64,000 nucleotides of DNA from Anniella stebbinsi (GCA_029215795.1 JARDYH010000004.1:216234517-216298516); one strand, 5' to 3'. Shown: positions 31,665-42,536, counted from the first letter of the stretch. The notes: generated by a model not told the origin, from the letters alone. Translations and numbers: made by a program.

Positions 31665-31957
31665 GTAGGATTCACTACCCCGATATGTAGTGATGGCCAC
31701 CAATATGGATGGCTTTAAAAGGGGCTTAGACAAGTTCATGGAGGAGAAGGCTATCAATGGCTACTACTAGTCCTAGGGTTATGTGCCACCCCCTGTATCA
31801 GAAGCAGTATGTCTGTGTACACCAGATTCTGGGGAACATGGGCATGAGGGTGATGTTGCTGTTGTGGGTTTCCCTTGGGCAGCTAGTTGGGCACTATGCG
31901 AAAAGATTACTGGACTAGATGGACTAGATGGATCCTTGGTCTGATTCAGTATGCTTA
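31665..31957 (+). mobile_element. CR1 LINE 3' end
   Basis: GGATTCACTACCCCGATATG, GGCTTTAAAAGGGGCTTAGA, GGAGAAGGCTATCAATGGCT, GACTAGATGGATCCTTGGTC, TGATTCAGTATG. Extends to the true 3' terminus, unlike the copy at 6583. Confidence 0.85.
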
Positions 31958-32127
31958 GGATTAATGTTGGATAAAACATACAGGATGTGAGATTGTGAAC
32001 ACGTTATGCTCACATCATGGGATGGCTGAGACCTTTGTTTGGGTTTGCATGTTTATGCAAGGATACCCACCAATTTGCATGGAACACATCTCACTGCAAT
32101 GGAACAGAATGCATCTCACTAATAACA

Positions 32128-32390
32128 TCCATACATTTCTGAGTCTTGCAATGGCTTTCAGGAGGGAAACGCACACAAAAATGTGTACATTTCAAATATG
32201 TGTACAAATAATGCATACATTTGAAAAATGAGCACTAAAGTGTTTTTTTTCCCCAATGGCAAAAAAAATCCATTCCTTTCAGGAATGCCTAAAATTAAGC
32301 ATACATTGACAAAATAATACACATGAAAATACAAATTTCCATACAGGAAAAAAGCTCACAGTCCAATCCGGACCCAAATCAGAATGTGCT
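32128..32390. repeat. AAATGTGCACA dispersed repeat, second copy
   Basis: CATACATTTCTGAGTCTTGC, AAAAATGTGTACATTTC, CCATTCCTTTCAGGAATG, AGCTCACAGTCCAATCCGG; same order as 16515-16775. Confidence 0.6.
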
Positions 32391-32399
32391 TGGTGGTAG

Positions 32400-33180
32400 C
32401 AAAATGAGAAGCTTGGTGAGATTGAGTTCCATCCATCCTTCACATGTAGATGTTGGTTGGGAGAAGAACACCTGGTGGGATCCCCCATTATGCACAGGGA
32501 GAAGATGAAGAAGAAAGCATAATCCAAGGCAGGTCTACATAGTTCATTTTATCTGAGCTCTCAGTCTGGCTATTAATTCTTCCCTTGGCAACACAGGGTT
32601 TAAAACTGCCATCACCGGCTTTGAGTGATAATTGATAAACGTATTGCAATGGCTACCCCCACATCACGAAAACAACGTCTATGTACTGTTTTTCCTTCCA
32701 GCTACACAAATACTCCTTCTCCTTCATTTACTGGAGGAAAGCCCCTCTCCCAAGTCCCAGCCAAACACAATGGTCAACGTATCCAAGTTCTCAGCCATAA
32801 AAGCAATCCAGCTGCTTCCCACACATTTTCATAACCGAACACCAGTCCAAACATCTGTTACACATGTATAGCTAGAACCTGCCTCGTCCAGAAAGAGGGC
32901 ACCCAGGGGGACAACTCCATGCATGCACCTGCTCTCACTGAGTAGATCTACATCTGTGGAAGCTTGAGGAAGGAAGGGGGAATCTGCATTCTCAAGAAAG
33001 AGGAAGTGGAAGTCTTGGCTCAAAATGTGGAACTTGTTCCTGCCTCCAAATGCACATCAAAAAGCTACCGTATATTAACTAGAATTTAAACTAAATAGAG
33101 GGATGAAGTTATCATTCTTGCACACCAGCAAGAAAAGACTTTGCAGATATTTTCATGATGGCCACCACTGCCACCACACT
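32400..33180. other. No gene recognised
   Basis: Unique DNA. Frames of 60-80 codons on both strands have no domain. Confidence 0.35.
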
Positions 33181-33184
33181 TTCA

Positions 33185-33319
33185 ATGTGTAATGCTGTTT
33201 TTATATGGTTTGTTTTTATGGTTTTTATGGTTTCAAATTTTCTATATTGGTTTTTAAATGTTCAGTGTTTTTAATCTTTGTAAACCGCCCAGAGAGCTTC
33301 AGCTATGGGGTGGTATATA
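33185..33319 (+). mobile_element. L2-like LINE 3' terminus
   Basis: Ends with TTTGTAAACCGCCCAGAGAG, CTTCAGCTATGGGGTGGTAT and ATAAATAAT. The same terminus is at 40100-40211 and 54430-54484. Its AAT tail is the site at which the R4-like fragment begins. Confidence 0.75.

Positions 33320-33360
<41 letters not shown>
33320..33360. repeat. (AAT)n microsatellite, left of R4 fragment
   Basis: About 13 units, continuous with the L2-like tail. Confidence 0.95.
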
Positions 33361-33361
<1 letters not shown>

Positions 33362-33817
33362 CTTGGAAAACAGAGATCATAAAATATACAGGGACGGAAC
33401 AATTCATACCAACAAGACAATACCCGGCAAGCGACCAGACATAATGGTCATAGACAAAAAAGGAAAACACACATACCTCATCGACATAGCAATACCGAAT
33501 GACAAAAATGTTGTTGAAAAGGAAGAAGAAGAGAGAGACAAATATACACCACTGACCATGAAAGTCAAAGAACTATGGCAACAGGAAAAGGTCACAATTA
33601 TTCCGTTAGTCACCTCAGTCACCGGCATCACATCAAAAAATTATTCAGAAAACCTTCAGAAACTGGGCCTACCAAAATACATCCACACCAACATTCAGAA
33701 AGCAGTCATACTTAAAACATGCTCAACTGTCAGGAAATTCCTGAATCTGTAAAAGATGGCATGATTTGGCAATGCCTGTCATGTCCATCTAGAAAAACTG
33801 CCACGAGCGAGAAAGAG

Positions 33818-33818
<1 letters not shown>
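33361..33818 (+). pseudogene. R4/Dong-like LINE C-terminal endonuclease fragment
   Basis: An open frame of 129 codons (33363-33752) carries RPDIMVIDKKGKHTYLID followed by IAIPNDKNV: the PD-X(n)-D pattern of the C-terminal restriction-like endonuclease found in R2/R4/Dong-type LINEs. Then KVKELWQQEK, VTSVTGITSK, KYIHTNIQKAVILKTC. After the stop, the short 3' end CATGTCCATCTAGAAAAACT passes into (AAT)n. The RT is absent, so this is a 5'-truncated copy. AAT repeats on both sides agree with the known preference of Dong-like elements for TAA repeats. Paralogue at 14655. Confidence 0.8.

Positions 33819-33862
<44 letters not shown>
33819..33862. repeat. (AAT)n microsatellite, right of R4 fragment
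   Basis: About 14 units. Confidence 0.95.
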
Positions 33863-33863
<1 letters not shown>

Positions 33864-33884
33864 CTTTATATCATTTACTTAATT

Positions 33885-34060
33885 CACATTCTCAACCACC
33901 TTATCAGGTAGGATATTACTTCCCCTATTTGACACATAAGAAAATAATGGCTAGTGCCCTGCACAAGGCCATCCAATGAGCATATGGCTGCACAGGAAGT
34001 GGCACCCAGATCCCTAATACAGAGCTCTAGCTTTTGATCTACAAGTGAGCATTTCTACCA
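33885..34060 (-). mobile_element. Old MIR/CORE-SINE-like fragment
   Basis: CCCCTATTTGACACATAAGA, GTGCCCTGCACAAGGCCATC, GGAAGTGGCACCCAGATCC resemble the inverted core and head of MIR-type SINEs (compare CCCAAAGTCACCCAATGG at 9926). Heavily diverged. Confidence 0.45.
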
Positions 34061-34071
34061 TCTAGATTTAC

Positions 34072-34335
34072 CTAGGGATGTCACAGGCATCTAGCAGGGG
34101 CTCAAGGTCCAGAGATTTCTCTCAAGATTGCCCCCCCCCCATCCGTCTATGGATCCCAATGCTTGTCCATCTCAGCGCATGAAAAGTTGGCAAGTGTGCA
34201 ACCTCCCGGTCCCTAGCCAAGCCACCATTTTGCATAAAAATGGTGGCTCGGCCTTTTTCATAAAGGGCCATTAATGCAAATGCCGACCATAGAGTGGCCA
34301 TTTTCACAACATTACAGGTATAAAATGGCCCACTG
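34072..34335. mobile_element. TAGGGATGTCACAGG MITE-like repeat
   Basis: Begins TAGGGATGTCACAGGCATCT. Contains a self-complementary GCCACCATTTTGCAT-AAAAATGGTGGC at 34222-34247. Relative of 795-1110. Right terminus uncertain. Confidence 0.5.
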
Positions 34336-34399
34336 ATGAATAGCCAGAAAGGAGGGAATGCATCATCAAAAAAGGACCAAAGAGGTCCACCTGGTTCAT

Positions 34400-35086
34400 G
34401 TTAGAGTTGTCTAATTCCATAAATCTTGGGGGTACAAGCAATAAGGGGATTTATCCAATTGGGAAGCCAATCAGACAGAAAGAGGAAACATCAATGCTGC
34501 ACACATTCCCAGAGACTGCACTGGAGTTTACTCGTTAGGTAATCATGAGGCAGAATACAGATGACAGATAGACAGCAACATTCTTGAGCTAATGGTTAAT
34601 ACCATCAAGTTCTGAATTATCTTTGTCAATCACCACAGCTTATCAGAGTTAATTAAGTGGTTTGTGTTGTTGTTACTGTTGTTGTTTAAAAAAAAACCTG
34701 CAATGATTTCCTCACAAGATTTTGTAAACGGACCTTGCCCATGGAACCAAACCCCATACCTTAAATGTGCTTTCCCTCCCTCCATCTCCTTTTCCTTAAA
34801 CTAAACCGAAACATCTCAGACGTTCTCGGCACGTGATTTAACATTGGAATGAAACTTTCTCCAGTGTGAGAAGGAAAAAGGAGTGAGGCATTTCAGACAC
34901 AGCAGAGAGTTTATTTCATCTTTGCTTAAAAAAGGGGGCGGGGATCAGTTCTGTTGGTTTTTCACTCCTTGGAAAGCGTCCTAATGTTTGTTTGGCTTGT
35001 CACAACTGAAGTGACTTGGCAGAGACAACCTCAATTTGTCATTTTCTGTTGGACTTAATGACTGCTGGTGCCCTGAGCAGCTCTGA

Positions 35087-35090
<4 letters not shown>
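34400..35090. other. Repeat-poor unique block
   Basis: No mobile element seen. CACGTGATTT, TTAATTAAGTGG and TGTTTGTTTGGC words could be factor sites but are too short to call. No exon recognised. Confidence 0.35.

Positions 35091-35092
<2 letters not shown>

Positions 35093-35127
<35 letters not shown>
35093..35127. repeat. (TG)n microsatellite
   Basis: About 17 units. Confidence 0.95.
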
Positions 35128-35129
<2 letters not shown>

Positions 35130-35179
35130 CAGAGGGAGAGAAACAGAAAAATTAGATCCAATTTCTACTTACAGAAATT

Positions 35180-35235
35180 GCTTTAGGCGTCAACTGAAGG
35201 CACATCGTTTTACCAAGACCTTCCTTGTATGAATG
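35180..35235 (+). mobile_element. L2-like LINE C-terminal scrap
   Basis: TTTAGGCGTCAACTGAAGGC, ACATCGTTTTACCAAGACCT, TCCTTGT encodes about FRRQLKAHRFTKTFL, the end of the L2-like ORF (compare SFRRQVKTFLFSQAF at 54235). Confidence 0.5.
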
Positions 35236-35261
35236 TGCTGCTGAGAGTTGTGTACAAATGG

Positions 35262-35532
35262 CCTCTCCAGCCCTGGCCCATTTTCTCAAGATTTTTTGCT
35301 CCCTGAGGCGAAGAACAAGATGATGCCCCTGTCCCATTCCATGCACAAAAGCAGACTCAACTGGCAGATGAATCTTTCTTTGACACTGGCAATAGGCCAG
35401 CATTCACAACTACACCTGAAAGCAGGCTAGCTTGGCACACAGCTCTCTCCTAATACCTTTCCGCCAACTCCCAATATCTGCCACCTGAGGCAACTGTCTC
35501 ACTCTACGTAATGGTAGGGCCAGCCCTGAAAC
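35262..35532. mobile_element. CAGGGCTGGCCCTACC MITE
   Basis: Right end CTCTACGTAATGGTAGGGCC, AGCCCTG, with CCACCTGAGGCAACTGTCTC. The same terminus is at 39600-39667. Confidence 0.5.
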
Positions 35533-35599
35533 AGGTGGACAATTTCACTGAATTTTACCAGGGAAAGAAATTCTGCAAATATTTCTCACAGGTAGGACC

Positions 35600-35715
35600 G
35601 ACCATTGGCAGGGGTTTTGATGCAACTTATTTCTTATTTCCTAAGAGGAAATTCCCTTTTCTATTCAACTGTTAAAGATACAGGAGCCCCATCCTCCTTT
35701 TCAAATGGTCACCCT
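35600..35715. mobile_element. TAGGGTGACC MITE, terminal fragment
   Basis: GAGGAAATTCCCTTTTCTAT, CAACTGTTAAAGATACAGGA, CCTTTTCAAATGGTCACCCTA. Confidence 0.7.
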
Positions 35716-36524
35716 ACAAACAGTAGGAGGGGGTTAAAAAGCCTCCATTGATTCCAATGGCTTAATCCCTCTCTCTCAGAGCACCATGGTGTCAGTCTGA
35801 ATTGGGATCACATAAACATACATGAGAGTAAGGAAAATTAGCAGCCTCATCTACACCTATGCAATTAGTAGTACATGTAGTTTGGCCCTTTGTTTAAATA
35901 GAAACGTGTCTTTGTTTATGTTGTTTTTATTCCAGTCTCTGGTATACATTAATTCTGCAGCTTTGTGGCAACAAGTGTTGCTACAAAACAACAGAAATCG
36001 GAGTTGTAGACTCATTTGTGACTGAGGATCATGGTGTTTGTGTGTGTTTAAAAAGAAGTTTTGATGACATAAACAGTGTGATGCTAACAGCTTTCCTCTC
36101 TGTTCCAAATCAATACTATGCCAGCTGTTAAAAGGCTAGCTTCAAACCACAGCTACCTCTGGTTAATGGCATCAGTAAGGGTGATCTCAGTACAGGACGG
36201 AAAAGGTCAAAATCAAATTACTTCGGATCAATCACAACATCATTGCCTGAGAAAGCATTCCATTGATTGTGTACATTTTCCTTTTATGAGCTTCAGGATA
36301 TCTTTTAATGCTCATCATACAAAGGAACAACAGTACAACTTCTTTGGCAGTGCTTGGAAATGATGAAGTAGGTAAGCAAAGTCTGCAGAGGAAATCAACA
36401 TCAGTACTTCGATTTAAAAATGCAAGCAACATGCCCGCGGAGGTTGCATGTGTGTGTGTGAACAGAAAGGCAAAGAAAAATACTGATATTTCAAAAAGGT
36501 TAATCTACCTATGGAGAAGATTTG

Positions 36525-36674
36525 ATAAAGGTATGATAAGACTATGTATGATGTGGAGAAAATGAATAGGGAGACTGCCAAACACACGTTTAAAGTAATG
36601 TCTGTTTTGGGCAAAGATGGCTTTAAAAGTGGATTAGGAACCTTTGTAGAGAATAAGGCTCTCATGGCTGCTTC
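36525..36674 (+). mobile_element. CR1 LINE fragment
   Basis: ATGTGGAGAAAATGAATAGG, GAGACTGCC, then GATGGCTTTAAAAGTGGATT and AGAATAAGGCTCTCATGGCT, matching the CR1 set at 6583 and 58525. It abuts the next MITE. Confidence 0.6.
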
Positions 36675-36995
36675 TCGGCTGACCATATGGAAAGGAGGAC
36701 AGGGCTCCTGTATCTTTAACGGTTGTGTAGAAAACGGGATTTCAGCAGGTGTCATTGGTATGCATGCAGAACCTGGTGAAATTTCCTCTTCATCACAACA
36801 GTTAAAGCTGCAGGAGCCCTGCCTAGCGTGACCAGATACAAAAGAGGGCAGGGCTCCTGCAACTTTAACTATTGTGATGAGGAGGGAATTTCAACAAGTG
36901 TTGCATGCATACCAAAGACACCAGCTGAAATTCCCTTTTCTATCCAAGTATTAAAGATACAGGAGCCCTGTCCTCCTTTCCATATGGTCACCCAG
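36675..36995. mobile_element. TAGGGTGACC MITE, dimer
   Basis: GACCATATGGAAAGGAGGAC at the left, internal TAGCGTGACCAGATAC at about 36823, right end CATATGGTCACCCAG. Same dimer plan as 30041. Confidence 0.8.
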
Positions 36996-37017
36996 GTGTG
37001 TGTGGAATTTTAAGCCA

Positions 37018-37680
37018 TAGATTCATAGAATAATAGAATAGTAGAGTTGGAAAGGGCCTATAAGGCCATTGAGTCCAGCCCCCTGCTGAATGCAGGAATC
37101 TACCTTAAAGCATCCCTGACAGAAGGCTGTCCAGCTGCATCTTGAATGCTTCTAGTGTGGAAGAGCCCACGACCTCCCTAGGTCATTGGTTCCATTGTTG
37201 TACTGCTCTAACAGTCAGGAAGTTTTTTCTAGATGTCCAGCTGGAATCTGGCTTCTTGTAACTTGAGTCCATTATTCCAAGTCCTGCACTCTGGAATGAC
37301 TAAGAAGAGATCCTGGCCCTCCTCTGTGTGCTGACAACCTTCAAAGTATTTGAATAGTGCTATCATGTCTCCCCTCAGTCTTCTCTTCTCCAGGCTAAAC
37401 ATGCCCAGTTCTTTCAGTCTCTCCCCATAGGGCTTTGTTTCCAGACCCCTGATCACCCTCATTGCCTTCCTCTGAACCCCCTCCAGCTTGTCTGCATCCC
37501 TCTTGAAGTGCGGTGCCCAGAACTGGATGCAATACTCAAGATGAGGCCTAACCAGTGCCGACTAGAGGGGAACCAGTACCTCATGTGATTTGGAAGCTAT
37601 ACTTATATTAATGCAGCCCAAAATAGGATTTGCTTTTTTTGCAGTCACATCACATCACACTGTTGGCTCATAACATGGCT
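37018..37680 (-). mobile_element. CR1 LINE 3' end, long
   Basis: Minus-strand CR1: tail ATTCATAGAATAATAGAATA, GAGTTGGAAAGGGCC, then untranslated and C-terminal coding DNA. Minus-strand translation 37229-37462 reads [39 protein letters not shown]: the classic C-terminal CR1 ORF2 motif ([17 protein letters not shown] type). Upstream, TGGGCACCGCACTTCAAGAG is also CR1. It is 5'-truncated near 37680. The best-preserved CR1 in the window. Confidence 0.92.
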
Positions 37681-37754
37681 AAATACTCAGGGATGATTCA
37701 AACTCACACTTTTAAGAGCAAAGCATTTGGAACCCTGGGCCCAGATGTACTATC

Positions 37755-37890
37755 TGTCATTTTTGGTTCCTCCCACGTTTGAATTTTTTGAAATTCAACT
37801 TATTTATGTCCCAAATATGGAGAACTCCACAAATTTGGGTAAATTCTTACCAAAACTGAAGTGAACTGAAATTCTATTTTGGATTCCCAA
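37755..37890. repeat. AT-rich hAT-like fragment
   Basis: TTTGAAATTCAACTTATTTA, ATATGGAGAACTCCACAAAT, AAACTGAAGTGAACTGAAAT resemble 3185-3300 and 62500-62572. Confidence 0.4.
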
Positions 37891-38665
37891 AGAGCACTTC
37901 CAGGAGCAAAATATTCATATACACTCATCTTCACTGCTTCTATGACGTGACACAATTCCTAATGAGTGTTGATCAGGGCCTACTGCAATGGAAAAGTCAT
38001 CCCCGTGTATTAATTTCCTCCTGCCTGGGTCTGTTTGTCTGTGGTTTCCCAGTTATTTCATCAGTACTCAAGTGAATCTAATCACTTTGCCATGAGTCGT
38101 TGAGCTAATAGGCTTTATCTTCTAGGATTCACTGGGAACAGCTGTTTATTTTAGTGGTATTTGAAGTCATTAAACAGCGACTATTTAATCATTTTGCTTT
38201 TTTAAAAAAAATGATAAAAGGTACAAACTTGAGGAGTGGGAAATGTGGCATATAGCAATTGTATGATTGCTTTAGGCCAGCTTCCTGCCATTGAGGAGAT
38301 GTTCTAATTTAATCAATGAATGTGCTTAGCAGAGGGGCTGGCCATTTCAGCACATACAACAAGTCCAGGTAATTCTTGGCATTCCAAGGTGGGTAAGAAT
38401 TGATTGATGGGTTAATTTCTAGAACTGCAAGAAAAGGTTTTAGCATTAACCATTTAGGGTACAGTCCTCTCGGGATCCCCATTAGCCTCCGAACTCGGGA
38501 GGTTGACAGGCATCCTATGCTGAGTGGAAGGAACATGGAAGTGATCTTTGTCTCCACACTCCTCCAGCTCTGCATTATTGTTAGATGGGTGTTTTCACCA
38601 GTCTAGCTGGGGCTCTGCAGAGTGGGAGGGCCTCCTCAGTCCCCTCCCCACCCCAGAACTGCTCC
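37890..38665. other. Repeat-poor unique block
   Basis: No mobile-element landmarks. An 88-codon minus frame at 38309-38575 has no known domain. Possible conserved non-coding DNA at 38000-38210. Confidence 0.35.
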
Positions 38666-38670
38666 CTTTC

Positions 38671-38990
38671 TAGGATGACCATATGAAAAGGAGGACAAGG
38701 CTTCCGTGTCTTTAACAGTTGTATTGAAAAGGGAATTTCAGCCGGTGTCATTTGTATGCAATTACTTCCTGGTGAAATTCCCTCTTCATCACAACAGTTA
38801 AAGGTGCAGGTGCTATACTAGAGTGACCATATACAAAAGAAGGCAGGGCCCCTGCAACTTTAACTGTTGTGATGAAGAGGGAATTTCACCAGGAACTAAT
38901 TGCATACAAATGACACCTGCTGAAATTTCCCTTTCTCTGCAACTGTTAAAGATACAAGAGCCCTGTCCTCCATTCTGTATGGACACCCGA
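38671..38990. mobile_element. TAGGGTGACC MITE, dimer
   Basis: TAGGATGACCATATGAAAAG at the left, internal CTAGAGTGACCATATAC at 38818, right end TGTATGGACACCCGA. Flanking 8-mers are not clearly duplicated. Confidence 0.8.
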
Positions 38991-39324
38991 CCTTTCCCTC
39001 CTCTCCAAAGTCACTTTTGTGAGCTTGGAAAGGCAGCCAGGGCAGTTCTTTCCCTGCAGGGTGGGTGGGTACAGGATGGGGAGCGTGGAATTCTGGGTTC
39101 AAGGTTGAAGTGCTGCCTCCGACCTTGGATCCAGGAATCCGGACTGTCCTATGGCCCCTCAATGCTGTCAAGGTTTCATAGGATTGCTCCCTTACCCATT
39201 TTAATTCTGATATGAAATAGATCACATGTGATATATTCTTAATTTATTGACGTTCCAGCTGATGGAAATGCCCAATCTTCCTTTACACAATAAACAAAAG
39301 CAGCTGATTTTGACATAGGGAAAA

Positions 39325-39525
39325 TGTCATAATCCATATACTGCAATACCATTACTGCAAAATCACTGAATAACATGTGCAGGCTTTCAAAATCTCCAGA
39401 TCTCTTCATCAGGCTAACCTGCTTTTTGTAACATCTTGCCTGATGAAGAGATCTGGAGAGCTTGCACAGGCTTTGTGAACATAGAGTTGGCCTAATAAAG
39501 GTTTTATACTATATGGATTTTCAAA
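39325..39525. mobile_element. Possible Penelope-like relic, inverted pair
   Basis: Perfect 22-bp inverted arms at 39393-39414 and 39438-39459 (GCCTGATGAAGAGATCTGGA and two more bases), 23 bp apart. Similarity continues outward: GCTTGCACAGG-GGCCTAATAAAGGT-ATACTATATGGATTTT on the right and a degraded mirror (TCCATATACTGCAATACC) on the left. CTGATGA followed, on the left arm's minus strand, by GAAAGCCTGCACATG fits a decayed type I hammerhead core (CUGAUGA...GAAA), known from Penelope-like elements. Assignment tentative. Confidence 0.5.
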
Positions 39526-39539
39526 TATTTCTTTATGAG

Positions 39540-39668
39540 GGCTAGTTTCAGGTACTTGGGGGGAACAATGAGGGAAGGAGCTCCTACAGCCTCCCCCTGC
39601 CCCCTGCCCCAATGTCTGCTGCCTGAGGCAGATGATTCAGTCTGCCTCATGGTAGAGCCAGCCCTGTT
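39540..39668. mobile_element. CAGGGCTGGC MITE fragment
   Basis: TGTCTGCTGCCTGAGGCAGA, TCATGGTAGAGCCAGCCCTG; counterpart of 35262-35532. Confidence 0.5.
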
Positions 39669-40089
39669 TATAAGTTGCCTTCAATTTTTAGTAGAAAAGC
39701 AACACATAAAAGAAACACATTCAGGGTGCCCAAATTACAGCACTTTGCTTTTCCCCATAGGCATGAATGGCAGCCATTCATTTAAAGAAAGTAAAATGTG
39801 AGAATGGGGGTCACTATTTCGGAAATCTGCCTCTGGTGGTCCCAGTTTCTGGGGGTGATGAATTTCCTCCCTCCAAAGTATGCATCAGGTTGTAGCCTGT
39901 TAACTTTCTCCTATAGAATTCAATGGATGCTGTTAAGATCTGAGTCTGCTGCATATACATGACCTGCCCCCTTCATTTGCATATCTCCACCTTAGCTTCT
40001 ATTTCTTGGTCAGTCTGAATTGTGATAGAACCTAGGCCCTGTTATACAGAGAGAGGGGTGGGTGGGCTATGGACAATTTAAAATTGTTT

Positions 40090-40210
40090 TAAATGTTAGC
40101 TGTTTTTTATGTTTTTATGGTTTGAAAATTTGTATTTTGATTTTAATGTTCAGTCTTTTAATCTTTGTAAACCGCACAGAGAGCTTCAGCTATGGGGTGG
40201 TATATAAATG

Positions 40211-40211
<1 letters not shown>
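40090..40211 (+). mobile_element. L2-like LINE 3' terminus
   Basis: TTTAATCTTTGTAAACCGCA, CAGAGAGCTTCAGCTATGGG, GTGGTATATAAATG; near-identical to 33200-33319, followed by AAT repeats. Confidence 0.75.

Positions 40212-40250
<39 letters not shown>
40212..40250. repeat. (AAT)n microsatellite
   Basis: About 12 units, the tail of the LINE end at 40090. Confidence 0.95.
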
Positions 40251-40259
40251 GACAGCTCA

Positions 40260-41210
40260 AAAACCTCATGACTCTTCTTGGATACATCTGGATAGCTAAT
40301 TGTCACATCTTAAAATCCTGAGAGCCTAGTGTTTTTTTTATTTTTAAAAAATGGAAATGTGTAGCTGACACAGCAGCAAAGATAATTTTTAAAATATTGT
40401 ACTACAAATGCTAATGGATGAGTCACAAGAATGCAAAAGGAGCCCCAGTTAATTACATTGTTCCATGCTCATTATTTGCAGGTCCATATAGCAAGTTCTC
40501 CTGACCTCTCTCCCAAAGGCTTTCTGAATTTTCTTCACTCTTGATGATATCATTTCAGAATGAGAATATTGCAGCACATCATATTTGGCATCTCCTTTGT
40601 TTATGCAAATGAACGCTCCACAAGATCAATTATTTGCAAGTACACATCCAAATTTTGCCGCCGCCATCCAGCCCAACCTCTATTTCCAACGTGCCCCTTA
40701 CTGCCGAACAAGCCACCCACCCTTGCAACTGGGCAAATGTACTTTTAATAAATGGGCCAACGCATCTACAGATGGCCATATAATCTAGGACATGCTTGTT
40801 GAGCCTGTAGCACATGACCCAATGCAGGACACCAAGGACATTTCTGCATGTATTTGTGTGATTACATTTCTAACCAACCCTTTCCCTGGGGCTCTTGCTA
40901 CAGATATGTAATACTTCAGTATGGGTCTTCTATGACTATAAATGAAGCCACGTTGTATGAAGTTCTAACTGCCCTTGCAATACACAACTCCATTATCCTT
41001 ATAAGCACCCTCTCATCCCATCCTGCACTCACAGCTGTGCCTTTCATCAGCACAAACCACCAAGTAGGTCAACAATCCCAAATGAGATTCCATTATTTAA
41101 AAACTTAGGATTTAAAATGAAAGACAGAAGTACCTCCCACAGTCATTATCCTTTTCTTTCTTTACCCCATTTTAAAAGACAGCAACCATCTGAGCTGACT
41201 CTTGAAGACA
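40260..41210. other. Repeat-poor unique DNA
   Basis: No mobile element or exon recognised. Frames of 60-86 codons lack domains. Confidence 0.35.
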
Positions 41211-41211
41211 C

Positions 41212-41213
<2 letters not shown>

Positions 41214-41251
<38 letters not shown>
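41214..41251. repeat. (GA)n microsatellite
   Basis: About 18 units. Confidence 0.95.
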
Positions 41252-41254
<3 letters not shown>

Positions 41255-41487
41255 TCGCTTTCTGAATGATTTGCTAATGCTAATCAGATGGCTCCAAACC
41301 TGAAGTCTTTTCTACATTCATCAAGAATCCAGCCCTGGGGGTTATGCGATGCTATATAAATGGTCATGAAAAGCTTGCAGGCAGGCAGAGCTGCCAGCGC
41401 TTCTATTCCCTGCAGTGAACCCAGGATGGCTTAGTTATTCGCAGGGATGAAAACCAAATGAACTCTTTTTATTGGAAGTTCTCTATG

Positions 41488-41660
41488 GCTCAGTTCAGAC
41501 AATGTGACAAACCGCCGTTTGTGCTAGCTGCTAGCCACACTTAACAACAAACATACATTGGGCCTGTTCAGACATCACTCTAAGCCATGATGGTTAGCAT
41601 TTTTAACAGAATTATGGTGGCTTAAGGTGTCATGGGGAGGGGGAACCATGAACATGATAG
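41488..41660. mobile_element. CTGTTCAGACA MITE, partial
   Basis: GGCTCAGTTCAGACAATGTG and GGGCCTGTTCAGACATCACT, CTAAGCCATGATGGTTAGC. Related to 49793-49993 and 60767-60961. Interrupted by the LINE end at 41667. Confidence 0.55.
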
Positions 41661-41664
41661 CAAT

Positions 41665-41666
<2 letters not shown>

Positions 41667-41704
<38 letters not shown>

Positions 41705-41765
41705 TTTCACTTATATACCGCCTCATAGCCAAAGCTCTCTGGGGAAGCGTTCTCTGCAGAGGGGT
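41667..41765 (-). mobile_element. L2-like LINE 3' terminus with (AAAT)n tail
   Basis: Plus strand shows (ATTT)n at 41667-41707, then CACTTATATACCGCCTCATA, GCCAAAGCTCTCTGG, the inverse of the AGCTTCGGCTATGGGGCGGT terminus. Confidence 0.75.
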
Positions 41766-41912
41766 CCAGGGGTGGCTTGCCATGTTCTCTGTCAGACTCA
41801 CCATGGTTAAAATTGGCTGTTTTGTGTGAAAAAACACATGATGATGACCATAGAGATGGCTACCTAGAGCATCCCTGACACAACAGTATGTAACAGGGAA
41901 AGAGTCTAGGAC

Positions 41913-41914
<2 letters not shown>

Positions 41915-41954
<40 letters not shown>
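41915..41954. repeat. (TG)n microsatellite
   Basis: About 20 units. Confidence 0.95.
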
Positions 41955-41955
<1 letters not shown>

Positions 41956-42059
41956 ATGTGTGATCTAATTCACCAATCTTCAACCTTCCAAGACCTGGGA
42001 CCTAACTTTAAACCTAACATGCATTTGGGGAACTGCAGCTTAATCTTTTACCGTATATT

Positions 42060-42490
42060 TGTGTGGTAGTAGTCTATATTATGAAACAGATTTATTTTTA
42101 TATCAAATGTTTTTAAACTAGCTTCTCAAGGAGTTTTCAAAATAAGAACATGAATAGATAAAATATAATTAAATTAAACAGGAGCATTACGATACCATTC
42201 AAATACAAATTATAATTAAAAAATGCATAAGCAACAGTGAAAAACATAACATATAAAACATGGAATATAAATCATTTAAAAGTAGACAGAAGTCGCCGGG
42301 TCTGTACAGCTATTTTTAAAAAGTCAGCGAGGCAGTCAGCCATGCCTCCCATGGAATGGCATTCCATAATGATGGGGCAACCACCAAAACGGCCCTGTCT
42401 CTTATGCATACCAACATAATACTAGTGCCTGATCTTAAAGTCCTGGAAGTTTCATACAGCTATAGGCACCCCTTCAAACATCCTGGACCC
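42060..42490 (-). mobile_element. Degraded L2/CR1-like LINE 3' region
   Basis: GGAATGGCATTCCATAATGA, TGGGGCAACCACCAAAACGG, CCCTGTCTCT resemble the inverted C-terminal stretch of lizard L2-like ORFs (GATTEKALSLV-type reading; compare minus frames at 53452 and 53988). Tentative. Confidence 0.4.
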
Positions 42491-42495
42491 AAGCC

Positions 42496-42536
<41 letters not shown>
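42496..42536. repeat. (ATT)n microsatellite
   Basis: About 13 units. Confidence 0.95.

Noticed and set aside
34072..34335. Exon with GCCACCATTTTG as a Kozak-like start
   Set aside because: No ATG follows in a useful frame; the words are the arms of a MITE palindrome.
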